A stretch of 64,000 nucleotides of DNA from Microbacterium sp. Lineage in GTDB: Bacteria; Actinomycetota; Actinomycetes; Actinomycetales; Microbacteriaceae. Shown one piece after another: positions 51,438 to 58,665 of the stretch (position 1 is the first letter of the stretch; every line of letters starts with the position of its first letter). The stretch covers positions 124,001 to 188,000 of the forward strand of contig NZ_JAPSIY010000004.1 in assembly GCF_031178445.1 (NCBI RefSeq), given 5' to 3'. Under the pieces are notes generated by a model. That model did no database searches and was not told the origin of the DNA. It saw only the letters and a list, made by a program, of their open reading frames with translations. The translations under genes were made by a program, and so were the position numbers.

Positions 51438-52703
51438 ATGAGTGATCTGCCCGCCCCCCGTTCCGACGGGCCGCGCGTCCGCGAGCTAGCCGAGATCGGA
51501 GGACGCTCCGACACCCGCGACGTGCTCGCACACGCTACGAAGCAGGCAAAGGACGACTACGACGACTACTTCATCGTCGACATCGACGCTCACGTCTCGG
51601 AGGACCACTTCTGGGGTGAAGTGCTCGAGCTCATCGACAACGACGTGTGGCGCGACTTGGGCATGAGTCAGTACGCCGGCTTCGCCGGCAACAACGCGCT
51701 GCTGAACATCCAGCCCGGAATGTCACACCAGAGCGTCGGCGGACGTATCGGTCATCAGGGCCGTAAGGAGCCCGTGGAGGGCACCGAGGGCCATCCGTTC
51801 GTCACCGCGGCCAAGCGCGGCATGGACGCCATGGGCCTCGACTACCAGGTGGTGTTCCCCAGCGCCATGCTGCTGCTGGGCATGCACCCGCAGGACGAGG
51901 TGGAGGTCGTGCTCGGCCGAGCGTTCAACCGCTGGCTGACGGAGGCCATCCTGCCGCCGAACCCGCGCCTGAAGGGCATGCTCTACCTGCCTTACAACAC
52001 CCCCGAGGTTTGCGAGGAGCTCGTCGAGAAGTATGCAGACGACCCGGGCATCATCGGTTACACGGTGTGCTCGACTCGCAACAACCCGGTGCACTCAGAC
52101 GTCTACACGCGCCTGTACAAGCTCATCGAGGACAGCGGCAAGCCGCTTGCGTTCCACTCCGGCTACCACTGGGGAGACCCCTCGTTCGCGCAGTTGAACC
52201 GTTTCCTGTCGATGCACGCACTGTCATTCACGCACTACAACCAGATCCACGTGACCAACTGGATCATCAACGGCATGCCCGAGCGGTTCCCGAAGCTCAA
52301 GATGGTGTGGGTCGAGAGCGGTCTGGCGTGGATCCCGTTCCTGATGCAGCGACTCGACCACGAGGTGCTCATGCGCCCGAGCGAGGCGCCAGGGCTCAAG
52401 CGGCTGCCGAGCGAGTACATGAAGGAGATGTGGTACACGACGCAGCCGATGGAGCGCACCAACATGGAGTTGCTCGAAGCGACCATGAAGTCGTTCAACG
52501 CCGAGACGCAGCTGCTGTACTCCTCGGACTGGCCGCACTGGGATTGGGATGCACCGTCGACCATCACTCGCCTGCCGTTCCTGTCGGAGCAGGCGAAGCG
52601 CAACATCCTCGGCCTGAACGCAGCGCGGGTGTTCAACCTCCCAACCGACCGCCAGAAGCCCACCGCGGAGCAGGTGCTCCAGAACCGACCAGGAGTCTCG
52701 TGA
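51438..52703 (+). CDS. Amidohydrolase-2-family TIM-barrel protein of unknown reaction
   Basis: The 421-residue protein falls in the amidohydrolase-2 group (PF04909), which includes decarboxylases, hydratases and hydrolases. Candidate metal ligands are Asp and His in VDIDAHVSE near residue 49, His in LAFHSGYHWGD near residue 239, and Asp in SSDWPHWDWD near residue 358. The usual HxH start is DxH, and the fourth-strand His is replaced in VWVESGLAWIPF, as in a large uncharacterised clade. It is longer than LigI, LigJ or gamma-resorcylate decarboxylase. It overlaps the next gene (TGATG), and a Rieske protein follows, an odd pairing for a hydrolytic enzyme. Confidence 0.78.
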   Translation: MSDLPAPRSDGPRVRELAEIGGRSDTRDVLAHATKQAKDDYDDYFIVDIDAHVSEDHFWGEVLELIDNDVWRDLGMSQYAGFAGNNALLNIQPGMSHQSVGGRIGHQGRKEPVEGTEGHPFVTAAKRGMDAMGLDYQVVFPSAMLLLGMHPQDEVEVVLGRAFNRWLTEAILPPNPRLKGMLYLPYNTPEVCEELVEKYADDPGIIGYTVCSTRNNPVHSDVYTRLYKLIEDSGKPLAFHSGYHWGDPSFAQLNRFLSMHALSFTHYNQIHVTNWIINGMPERFPKLKMVWVESGLAWIPFLMQRLDHEVLMRPSEAPGLKRLPSEYMKEMWYTTQPMERTNMELLEATMKSFNAETQLLYSSDWPHWDWDAPSTITRLPFLSEQAKRNILGLNAARVFNLPTDRQKPTAEQVLQNRPGVS

Positions 52704-53011
52704 TGACTGAACCGATCGCCGCCGCGGAGCTCGCGGAGCTGCAGGGCCTCGTCTCCCGTCTCGGTGAACTGACTCGCCATGTCACCGAACGGGAGCTCGG
52801 CGCTGAGGTCTCCGATGAGCAGATCGCGGACGTGCTGTACGCCGCCGCACGACTGTTCTCTGCGAAGCAGGATCGGGTCGGGAAGATCGCCTGGCCGATC
52901 CGCGAAGATGCGCTAAACGCGACCGAGACCGTCGTGCTCGTGACGGCGCTGCTGGATGCTGCGGATGTGAACCTGTTCGATATGGCGATCTGGTACCGGA
53001 GGGCCGTATGA
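52703..53011 (+). CDS. Small helical protein of unknown function
   Basis: I do not recognise this 102-residue protein. It begins MTEPIAAAELAELQGL, overlaps the amidohydrolase stop by one base (TGATG) and overlaps the Rieske start by four (ATGA), so translation of all three is coupled. It looks mostly helical and acidic, without Cys, signal peptide or membrane segment. A Trp/Arg-rich end (FDMAIWYRRAV) could contact a partner. It is in a separate frame that a longer open frame from 52010 hides. An assembly or linker subunit for the amidohydrolase and Rieske proteins is the simplest guess. Confidence 0.75.
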   Translation: MTEPIAAAELAELQGLVSRLGELTRHVTERELGAEVSDEQIADVLYAAARLFSAKQDRVGKIAWPIREDALNATETVVLVTALLDAADVNLFDMAIWYRRAV

Positions 53012-53397
53012 GCGCCGCCATAGTGCGTCGTGACATCGTCGTCGCGAGCCTCGAGGACCTCAGACAGCGTGAGCGGATCGTGCTCGACGTCGACGGCGCC
53101 GAGTTCGGCTTGTACTTCCATGCCGGTGAGGTGCGCGCCTGGCACAACATCTGCCCCCACCAGGGCGGTCCGGTCTGTCAGGGAAAGATCATGCCGCGCA
53201 CTGTGCAGCTTGTGCGCGGCGAGGACGGCCTGAAGAGCGGCGGGCCGGGGTTCCACCCCACCGACCGCAACATTGTCTGCCCCTGGCACGGGTTCGAGTT
53301 CGACATCCTCACCGGAAAGCACCCGGCCGACCAGCGAGTCGGCCTGCGACCGCTCCCGGTGCGGGTCGAGGGCGACGACGTCATCGTCACGCTCTGA
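53008..53397 (+). CDS. Rieske [2Fe-2S] ferredoxin
   Basis: The 129-residue protein carries both Rieske cluster motifs: CPHQGG near residue 49 and CPWHG near residue 91, giving two Cys and two His ligands. The insert between them is long (about 40 residues rather than 15-20), including LKSGGPGFHPTDRN. There is no membrane anchor. It would carry electrons in the cytoplasm, but no ring-hydroxylating oxygenase alpha subunit or ferredoxin reductase is encoded in the window. It is coupled to the small helical protein and is the last gene of the importer operon, ending before the right-hand repeat/terminator. Confidence 0.9.
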   Translation: MSAAIVRRDIVVASLEDLRQRERIVLDVDGAEFGLYFHAGEVRAWHNICPHQGGPVCQGKIMPRTVQLVRGEDGLKSGGPGFHPTDRNIVCPWHGFEFDILTGKHPADQRVGLRPLPVRVEGDDVIVTL

Positions 53398-53422
53398 GGC
53401 GTCCAGACCGGGAACCCACTCG

Positions 53423-53456
53423 AAGGGGCGCGGATGCTGCGGCATCCGCGCCCCTT
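53423..53456. terminator. Terminator hairpin at the end of the island operon
   Basis: It is identical to the hairpin after clpC: fifteen-base arms around TGCG. It begins 26 bases after the Rieske stop. Confidence 0.9.
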
Positions 53457-53465
53457 CGTCGTCTC
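53423..53465. repeat. Right copy of the 43-bp perfect direct repeat flanking the island
   Basis: It is identical to 29227-29269 in the same orientation. After it the sequence leads at once into the argA promoter, so it marks the point where core sequence resumes. Confidence 0.9.
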
Positions 53466-53507
53466 CGCGACACCGGGTCGCACACGATGCTCCCAACCGG
53501 GCGGTTC

Positions 53508-53513
53508 TAGGCT
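53508..53513 (+). promoter_or_regulatory. -10 box of a leaderless promoter (argA)
   Basis: TAGGCT is followed by six bases and the GTG at 53520, the same geometry as at pheA and the LacI gene. Confidence 0.6.
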
Positions 53514-53519
53514 TGAACC

Positions 53520-54023
53520 GTGAGCGACTACATCGTGCGCGCGGCGCGCAGCACCGACATCGCCGACATCCACGCCCTCCTCGAGCCCCTCGTCGACCAG
53601 CGCATCCTGCTGGGCAAGGATCTCGCCGTGCTGTACGGAGCTGTGCAGGAGTTCGTCGTCGCTGAGGCCGACGGCGTGCTGATCGGTTGCGGTGCCCTGC
53701 ACGTGATGTGGGAAGACATCGGCGAGGTGCGCACCCTGCTCGTGCGCGATGACTGGCTGCACCACGGAGTCGGCCGCGCCATCGTCGAGGATCTCGAACG
53801 CCGCGCGCGCGAACTCGGCCTGTCGCGGCTGTTCTGCCTCACCTTCGAGACTGAGTTCTTCACCCGCCGCGGGTTCGCGCCCATCGGCGAGCAGATCGTC
53901 GACGCCGACGTCTACTCGCAGCTGCTTCGCAGCGGGGACGCCGGCGTCGAGGAGTTCCTCGACCTCGCCCACGTCAAGCCGAACACGCTCGGCAACACCA
54001 GGATGCTCAAGCACCTGAACTAG
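53520..54023 (+). CDS. argA: L-glutamate N-acetyltransferase, Rv2747 type (GNAT)
   Basis: The 167-residue GNAT protein closely follows the short actinobacterial ArgA (Rv2747) pattern: LYEAVQEF-like LYGAVQEFVVAEADG, GCGALHVMWEDIGEVRTL, FVLTFETEFF-like FCLTFETEFFTRRGF, and EFLDLAHVKPNTLGNTRML at the end. It acetylates glutamate (or glutamine) as the first step of arginine synthesis. The acetyl-CoA loop lies at HHGVGRAIV. The start is a GTG placed by the leaderless -10 box. It stands at the right border of the catabolic island. Confidence 0.9.
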   Translation: MSDYIVRAARSTDIADIHALLEPLVDQRILLGKDLAVLYGAVQEFVVAEADGVLIGCGALHVMWEDIGEVRTLLVRDDWLHHGVGRAIVEDLERRARELGLSRLFCLTFETEFFTRRGFAPIGEQIVDADVYSQLLRSGDAGVEEFLDLAHVKPNTLGNTRMLKHLN

Positions 54024-54026
54024 CCT
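54021..54026 (+). promoter_or_regulatory. -10 box of a leaderless promoter (anchored hypothetical protein)
   Basis: TAGCCT overlaps the argA stop codon and lies seven bases before the ATG at 54034. Confidence 0.5.
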
Positions 54027-54033
54027 GGAACGC

Positions 54034-54693
54034 ATGCCAGGAACTCCCGCACGCCGCCACTCGCCGGCGGTCTATCGCCGCCGCAGGCTGGCCGTGCTCA
54101 TGGTGCTCGTCCTGGTGGTCGCCGCCGTCGCAGCGGGGGCCTGGCTCGCCATCGCGCAACCCTGGAATGCGGCATCCGTGTCGGCGCCGAGCTCCACGGC
54201 CACCGCGACGCCGTCCGGCGACGCGTCCGAATCGCCCGCTCCGACCGATTCCGCCGAGCCGGAGCCGTCCAGCACGCCCGAGATCGTCGCGTGCACGGCC
54301 AAGGACGTCGAGGTGAAGGCGGTGACGGATGCGGACTCGTACGCCGCCGACGATCTGCCGCAGCTGTCGATCGCGCTCTCGAACGTCAGCGACCAGGACT
54401 GCACGATCAACGTCGGCTCCAGCACCCAGAAGTTCACGGTCTCCAGCGGTACGGACGTGTGGTGGCGATCGACAGACTGCCAGACCGATCCGAGCGACAT
54501 GATCGTCACGCTGAAGGCCGGCACCGACGTGAGCAGCGTGACACCGGTGGTGTGGGATCGCACCCGCTCGTCGGTCGACACCTGCGATCAGAAGAACCGT
54601 CCGCGGGCACCCGGCAACGGTGCCTCGTACCACCTGGCCGTGTCGATCGGTGGCTTCGAGAGCGCCATGACGAAGCAGATCATCCTGCGCTGA
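54034..54693 (+). CDS. Membrane-anchored or secreted hypothetical protein
   Basis: The 219-residue protein has a basic start (ARRHSPAVYRRRRL), one hydrophobic helix at about residues 19-42, and then a Ser/Thr/Pro/Glu-rich linker of about 40 residues. The outer domain contains four Cys (VACTAKD, DQDCTI, STDCQTD, DTCDQ), which could form two disulfides. The domain looks like a beta-sandwich of the DUF4232 kind, but this is only a resemblance. It is predicted to sit on the outer face of the membrane. The function is unknown. Confidence 0.75.
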   Translation: MPGTPARRHSPAVYRRRRLAVLMVLVLVVAAVAAGAWLAIAQPWNAASVSAPSSTATATPSGDASESPAPTDSAEPEPSSTPEIVACTAKDVEVKAVTDADSYAADDLPQLSIALSNVSDQDCTINVGSSTQKFTVSSGTDVWWRSTDCQTDPSDMIVTLKAGTDVSSVTPVVWDRTRSSVDTCDQKNRPRAPGNGASYHLAVSIGGFESAMTKQIILR

Positions 54694-54732
54694 GGCCGGT
54701 TCCACGCCGGGCCGAATCCCGGTGCGGATACG

Positions 54733-54906
54733 GCTGACACGGCCAGAATCTTGGGATACCATGGAATCTGGTTCTCCGGATCATGCGGCACAGCCATCCC
54801 CAGTGGTGTCGATTCCAGCGTCCCCAGCGCTTCGACAGTCGCCGCTCTGAGAGCCAGAGGGCCCTCTCGAGTTCCCCAGTCCCCAATGGAGGATTCGAGA
54901 GGGCCC
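54733..54906 (+). ncRNA. Candidate small RNA with its own promoter and a terminal inverted repeat
   Basis: CTGACA (54733-54738) and TACCAT (54756-54761) are 17 bases apart, a fair vegetative promoter, but no coding frame follows in the 180 bases before the next gene. The stretch ends in a perfect 12-base inverted repeat, GGGCCCTCTCGA (54859-54870) and TCGAGAGGGCCC (54895-54906), enclosing a C-rich 24-base loop. The predicted RNA is about 140 nucleotides. A leader for the next gene is the alternative, though that gene has its own -10 box. Confidence 0.3.
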
Positions 54907-54933
54907 CATCACGTCCGCAGGGGCACGCTCTCC

Positions 54934-54939
54934 TAGGCT
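54934..54939 (+). promoter_or_regulatory. -10 box of a leaderless promoter (SseB-like gene)
   Basis: TAGGCT is followed by six bases and the ATG at 54946. Confidence 0.6.
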
Positions 54940-54945
54940 GGACTC

Positions 54946-55356
54946 ATGGCGAAGAAGAGACCTGCCCGCAAGCGCCCCGCTCCCGAGGACTTCCGTTCCG
55001 AAGCGCTCGCACAGGCGCTCGAGAAGCAGGACATGGCGGCTGTCGCCCTCGCGCTGCGCAACGGCAACACCGTCGTGCCGCTGATCAAGCCCGGTGCGCG
55101 CGACAACCCGCTCGACGGCGGAGAGGTGTGGACCTACCGCGACCCGAACACCGGCGACGTGGCCCTGCTGCTGTTCAGCGACGCCACGAACAAGCCGGCG
55201 AACCTCCCGCCCGGGGTGGGCATCTACTCGCCGGCGTGGCTGAAGTCGTTCCTCAGTTCGCACCGTGACACGATCACCACCGTGTTCCTCGACATCGCCG
55301 GCCCTCATCCCATGCAGGCGCCGCCGTCCGAGCTGCTCAGAGCCCTGGAGACCTGA
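54946..55356 (+). CDS. SseB-family protein
   Basis: The 136-residue protein has a basic N-terminal tail (MAKKRPARKRPAPED) and one SseB-type domain: NTVVPLIKPG, EVWTYRDPNTGDVALLLFSD and PPGVGIYSPAWLKSFL. SseB-domain proteins are common in actinobacteria and of uncertain function. The start is fixed by the leaderless -10 box. It overlaps the next small gene by one base (TGATG). Confidence 0.85.
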   Translation: MAKKRPARKRPAPEDFRSEALAQALEKQDMAAVALALRNGNTVVPLIKPGARDNPLDGGEVWTYRDPNTGDVALLLFSDATNKPANLPPGVGIYSPAWLKSFLSSHRDTITTVFLDIAGPHPMQAPPSELLRALET

Positions 55357-55598
55357 TGCCGCAGTACCGTGCGGTCTTCGACGCCGAAGTGACGTTCGCC
55401 AACGACGGCGCGCTTCAAGCCCAGGGGTTCCGCGTGGATCTGCCCGGACCCGACGCCACCGACGAGGAGATCGGGCGCCTGTTCGTCACCTCGCTCGACC
55501 TGCTGATGGCGGCCACCGTCGAGGTGCGCAACGTGCGGATCATCGAGGAGGCGCACAAGGGCACCAGGGGCGGACCGAGCGATCCTCGCCGCACCTGA
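55356..55598 (+). CDS. Small hypothetical protein
   Basis: I do not recognise this 80-residue protein with confidence. It begins MPQYRAVFDAEVTFANDG and contains a predicted beta-alpha-beta pattern with a helical stretch DEEIGRLFVTSLDLLMAA. It has no Cys, signal or membrane helix. It is translationally coupled to the SseB-like gene by a TGATG overlap and converges on radA with a 31-base gap. Confidence 0.7.
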   Translation: MPQYRAVFDAEVTFANDGALQAQGFRVDLPGPDATDEEIGRLFVTSLDLLMAATVEVRNVRIIEEAHKGTRGGPSDPRRT

Positions 55599-55629
55599 AC
55601 CGCCGCGAACCGCCGGGGCGCCCACGCGA

Positions 55630-56997
55630 TCAGAACGCCGGGATCTCCTCCTCCGCGCGACGCGCCGTCGCCCGCGAGCGCACGTCCGCCAGAGCGGAGC
55701 GCAGCGTCTTCGAACGATCGTCGACCACCTGGCTGTATCCCAGCCGGGCGGCCTCGCTGCGCCGCTGCGCGGCCTGAGTGACCGGCCGGATCTCGCCCGC
55801 CAGTGACAGCTCGCCCACCGCCGAGACGGTGCGCGGCACGGAGAATTGGCGGATCGAACCGGCGACGGCGACGGCGATCGCGAGATCAGCGGCGGGCTCG
55901 GTGAAGCGCACCCCGCCCACGGTCGACACGTAGACATCCAGCTTCGAGGTCGCGATTCCCGCCCGTCGTTCGAGGATCGCCAGCACCATCGCCACGCGCG
56001 ACGAGTCCAGTCCGTGCACCACCCGCCGAGGATTCGGCGCGTTCGATTCGATGGTGAGCGCCTGCACTTCAACCGGCATGGCTCGCCGGCCCTCGAGAGC
56101 GATCGCGACGCAGGTTCCGGGCTCGGCGGCGCCCTGCGAGAGGAACAGCCCATTCGGATCCGGCACCTCGGCGATGCCCGCACCGGTCATCTCGAAACAG
56201 CCGACCTCATCGGTCGGTCCGAAGCGGTTCTTCAGCGCGCGGATGAAGCGCAGCGCGGTCTGACGATCTCCCTCGAAGTGGCACACCACGTCGACCAGAT
56301 GCTCCAGCACGCGGGGCCCTGCGACCTGGCCGTCCTTCGTGACGTGACCCACGATGATGATCGGCAGATCGCGTTCCTTGGCGATGCGGATCAGCGTGGC
56401 GGCGACTTCGCGCACCTGGCTGGGCTGCCCGGCTGAGCCGTCGACGAGGCCGGAAGACACCGTCTGCACGGAATCGACGATCACCAGTTCGGGGCGCACC
56501 TCGTCGATGTGGCCGAGGATCGTGGCGAGATCGGTCTCGCTCGCGAGATACAGATCATCATGCAGCGCGCCGGTGCGCTCGGCGCGCAGACGCACCTGGG
56601 CCGGCGACTCCTCGGCGCTCGCGTAGAGCACGCGTCGTCCGGCACGGGCGGTGGACGCGGCGACCTCGAGCAGCAGCGTCGACTTGCCGACGCCGGGTTC
56701 GCCGGAGAGCAGGATGGCAGCGCCGGGAACGATGCCGCCGCCCAGCACGCGGTCGAACTCTCCGACGCCGCTCGTGCGCCGCGGAGCATCCGCCGTGGTG
56801 ATCTGCGTGATGGGGCGAGCGGTGCGCCCGGGGGCGGGTGTCACGGCATCGAGCTGGCGGACAATGCCCGTCTTCGCGGCCTGCTCCTGCACGGTTCCCC
56901 ACTGCTGGCATTCGCCACAACGGCCCACCCACTTCGCCGTCGTCCAGCCGCATTCCGTGCAGACGAAGGCGGGTGGTGCGGGTTTGCGGGTGGCCAT
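55630..56997 (-). CDS. radA: DNA repair protein RadA
   Basis: The ATG giving MATRKPAPPAFVCTECGW is chosen because a leaderless -10 box lies six bases before it; an upstream frame of 15 codons crosses that box. The 455-residue protein has the four-Cys zinc finger (CTECGWTTAKWVGRCGEC), a RecA-like ATPase core with Walker A GEPGVGKSTL near residue 91, the RadA-specific KNRFG motif near residue 257, and a Lon-like C-terminal domain. It helps branch migration and processing of recombination intermediates. A core gene. Confidence 0.97.
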   Translation of the reverse strand: MATRKPAPPAFVCTECGWTTAKWVGRCGECQQWGTVQEQAAKTGIVRQLDAVTPAPGRTARPITQITTADAPRRTSGVGEFDRVLGGGIVPGAAILLSGEPGVGKSTLLLEVAASTARAGRRVLYASAEESPAQVRLRAERTGALHDDLYLASETDLATILGHIDEVRPELVIVDSVQTVSSGLVDGSAGQPSQVREVAATLIRIAKERDLPIIIVGHVTKDGQVAGPRVLEHLVDVVCHFEGDRQTALRFIRALKNRFGPTDEVGCFEMTGAGIAEVPDPNGLFLSQGAAEPGTCVAIALEGRRAMPVEVQALTIESNAPNPRRVVHGLDSSRVAMVLAILERRAGIATSKLDVYVSTVGGVRFTEPAADLAIAVAVAGSIRQFSVPRTVSAVGELSLAGEIRPVTQAAQRRSEAARLGYSQVVDDRSKTLRSALADVRSRATARRAEEEIPAF

Positions 56998-57003
56998 GCT
57001 GCA

Positions 57004-57009
57004 AGGGTA
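57004..57009 (-). promoter_or_regulatory. -10 box of a leaderless promoter (radA)
   Basis: On the minus strand TACCCT is followed by six bases and the radA ATG. Confidence 0.6.
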
Positions 57010-57134
57010 TCCGCGCCGTACGACATCCGTTCGCCGGAGCATGATGCACCCCCGCTATCACGGGCATCCGGCATTCCTATCGTCATCGGGGCTTTTTCAC
57101 TGTCCGAAACCCCTGCCGGGCGACACCACCGGCC

Positions 57135-57140
57135 GATAAT
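57135..57140 (+). promoter_or_regulatory. Possible -10 box of the cyd operon
   Basis: GATAAT is the best -10-like hexamer in the 237-base gap between radA and cydA, 94 bases before the cydA start. No clear -35 box or Rex/ArcA-type operator was found. Confidence 0.35.
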
Positions 57141-57234
57141 GGAGGCAGAGCAGGCGGCGGTCCCGGCCCGGGGCCGATCCCACCCCGCGCAGCGCCGCGC
57201 CCCACCTCTTCCGGACGAGAGCGAGGACACGTGC

Positions 57235-58650
57235 ATGGAATGGCTTGACCCCCTGGCGCTGTCGCGGTGGCAGTTCGGGCTGACCACCATCTACCACTAC
57301 CTCTTCGTGCCGCTGACGATCGGCATGGCGACCGTCGCGGCGATCTTCCAGACCGCGTGGGTGCGCACCGGCAAGGTGCACTACCTGCACCTCACACGGT
57401 TCTTCGGCAAGATCTTCCTCATCAACTTCGCGATGGGCGTCGTGACCGGCATCGTGCAGGAGTTCCAGTTCGGCATGAACTGGTCGGACTACTCCCGGTT
57501 CGTCGGCGACGTGTTCGGCGCCCCTCTCGCCTTCGAGGGGCTGCTCGCCTTCTTCTTCGAGGCCACGTTCATCGGGCTGTGGATCTTCGGGTGGGACAAG
57601 CTGCCGCAGAAGCTGCATCTCGCCACCATCTGGTGCGTCTCGATCGGCAGCACCCTCTCGGCGTACTTCATCATCGCTGCCAACGCGTTCATGCAGAACC
57701 CGGTCGGCTACGAGTACAACCCGGTGACGAACCGCGCCGAGCTGGTCGACTTCTGGGCGCTGCTGACCAACCCGGTCGCGCTCGCCGCGTTCCCGCACAC
57801 CATCTTCGGCGCGTTCATGTTCGCCTCCGGTGTCATCATCTCGGTCTCGGCATGGCACCTCGCTCGAGGCCAGCACACCGACGTCATGCGGGTGTCGATG
57901 AAGTTCGGCCTGTGGGCGATGCTCGTCTCCACCGCGGGCGTGGTGCTCACCGGCGATCAGCTGGGGCTGGCGATGTACGCCACGCAGCCGATGAAGATGG
58001 CCGCGGCCGAGGCGACGTTCAACACGGTGTGCGGAAAGGACGCCGCGTTCAGCCTGTTCACGCTCGGCACGCCGGACGGCAAGACCGAGCTGTTCAGCAT
58101 CCGCGTGCCGTATCTGCTCTCGGTGCTGTCGAATCACACACTCGACGGCTGCGTGCACGGCATCAACGACCTCAACGCCGAGTACGTCGACCGGTTCGGC
58201 GAGGCGACAGGGCTCACCGACTTCACCCCGGTGCTGTGGATCACCTACTGGGCGTTCCGCTGGATGATCGGCCTCGGCATGCTGCACGCCTTCATCGCGC
58301 TGGTCGGACTGTGGGTCACCCGCAAGAGCGCGAAGACGACGCCCGCGCCGTGGATGTGGAAGATCGCGATCTGGTCGTACCCGCTGGCGCTCGGCGCCAA
58401 CATCGTCGGCTGGGTCTTCACCGAGATGGGGCGCCAACCCTGGATCGTCTTCAGCCTGATGACCACGCAGGACGGTGTCTCGCCGGGGGTGAACGGGGTC
58501 GACGTGCTGATCTCTCTCGTCGCCTTCACCGCTATCTACGCCGCGCTCGCCGTGGTCGAGATCCGCCTCATCGTCAGGGCCGCGCAGAAGGGCCCAGACA
58601 CCACGGAGACCCACGACGAGGCCGCCCCTGTGCCGTCGGTCGTCTACTGA
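57235..58650 (+). CDS. cydA: Cytochrome bd ubiquinol/menaquinol oxidase subunit I
   Basis: The ATG giving MEWLDPLALSRWQFGLTTIY yields 471 residues; a long open frame upstream is not coding. The first helix holds His in IYHYLFVPLTIG, the expected heme ligand. MGRQPWIVFSLMTT near residue 396 is the conserved GRQPW region. The protein lacks the long C-terminal Q-loop insert of E. coli CydA (522 residues), as usual in Gram-positive bacteria. It reduces O2 with quinol electrons at low oxygen. It is the first gene of cydABDC. Confidence 0.96.
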   Translation: MEWLDPLALSRWQFGLTTIYHYLFVPLTIGMATVAAIFQTAWVRTGKVHYLHLTRFFGKIFLINFAMGVVTGIVQEFQFGMNWSDYSRFVGDVFGAPLAFEGLLAFFFEATFIGLWIFGWDKLPQKLHLATIWCVSIGSTLSAYFIIAANAFMQNPVGYEYNPVTNRAELVDFWALLTNPVALAAFPHTIFGAFMFASGVIISVSAWHLARGQHTDVMRVSMKFGLWAMLVSTAGVVLTGDQLGLAMYATQPMKMAAAEATFNTVCGKDAAFSLFTLGTPDGKTELFSIRVPYLLSVLSNHTLDGCVHGINDLNAEYVDRFGEATGLTDFTPVLWITYWAFRWMIGLGMLHAFIALVGLWVTRKSAKTTPAPWMWKIAIWSYPLALGANIVGWVFTEMGRQPWIVFSLMTTQDGVSPGVNGVDVLISLVAFTAIYAALAVVEIRLIVRAAQKGPDTTETHDEAAPVPSVVY

Positions 58651-58665
58651 TCGGAAGGACTGCTC

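Noticed and set aside
53008..53397. Rieske protein as part of a ring-hydroxylating dioxygenase in this window
   Set aside because: No oxygenase alpha or beta subunit and no ferredoxin reductase gene is present between 1 and 64000.
29227..53465. Island as a classical integrative element or transposon
   Set aside because: I found no integrase, transposase, relaxase, phage gene or tRNA at either edge, and the flanking repeats are terminator hairpins.
53468..53481. CGACACCGGGTCGC before argA, similar to operator A
   Set aside because: It is only 40 bases from the argA -10 box rather than 70, one half is degenerate, and argA is a core gene outside the repeats. It was not counted in the regulon.
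56509..57234. Upstream extension of cydA by about 240 codons
   Set aside because: It is antisense to radA. CydA begins at MEWLDPL, with the first heme-ligand His at the proper distance.
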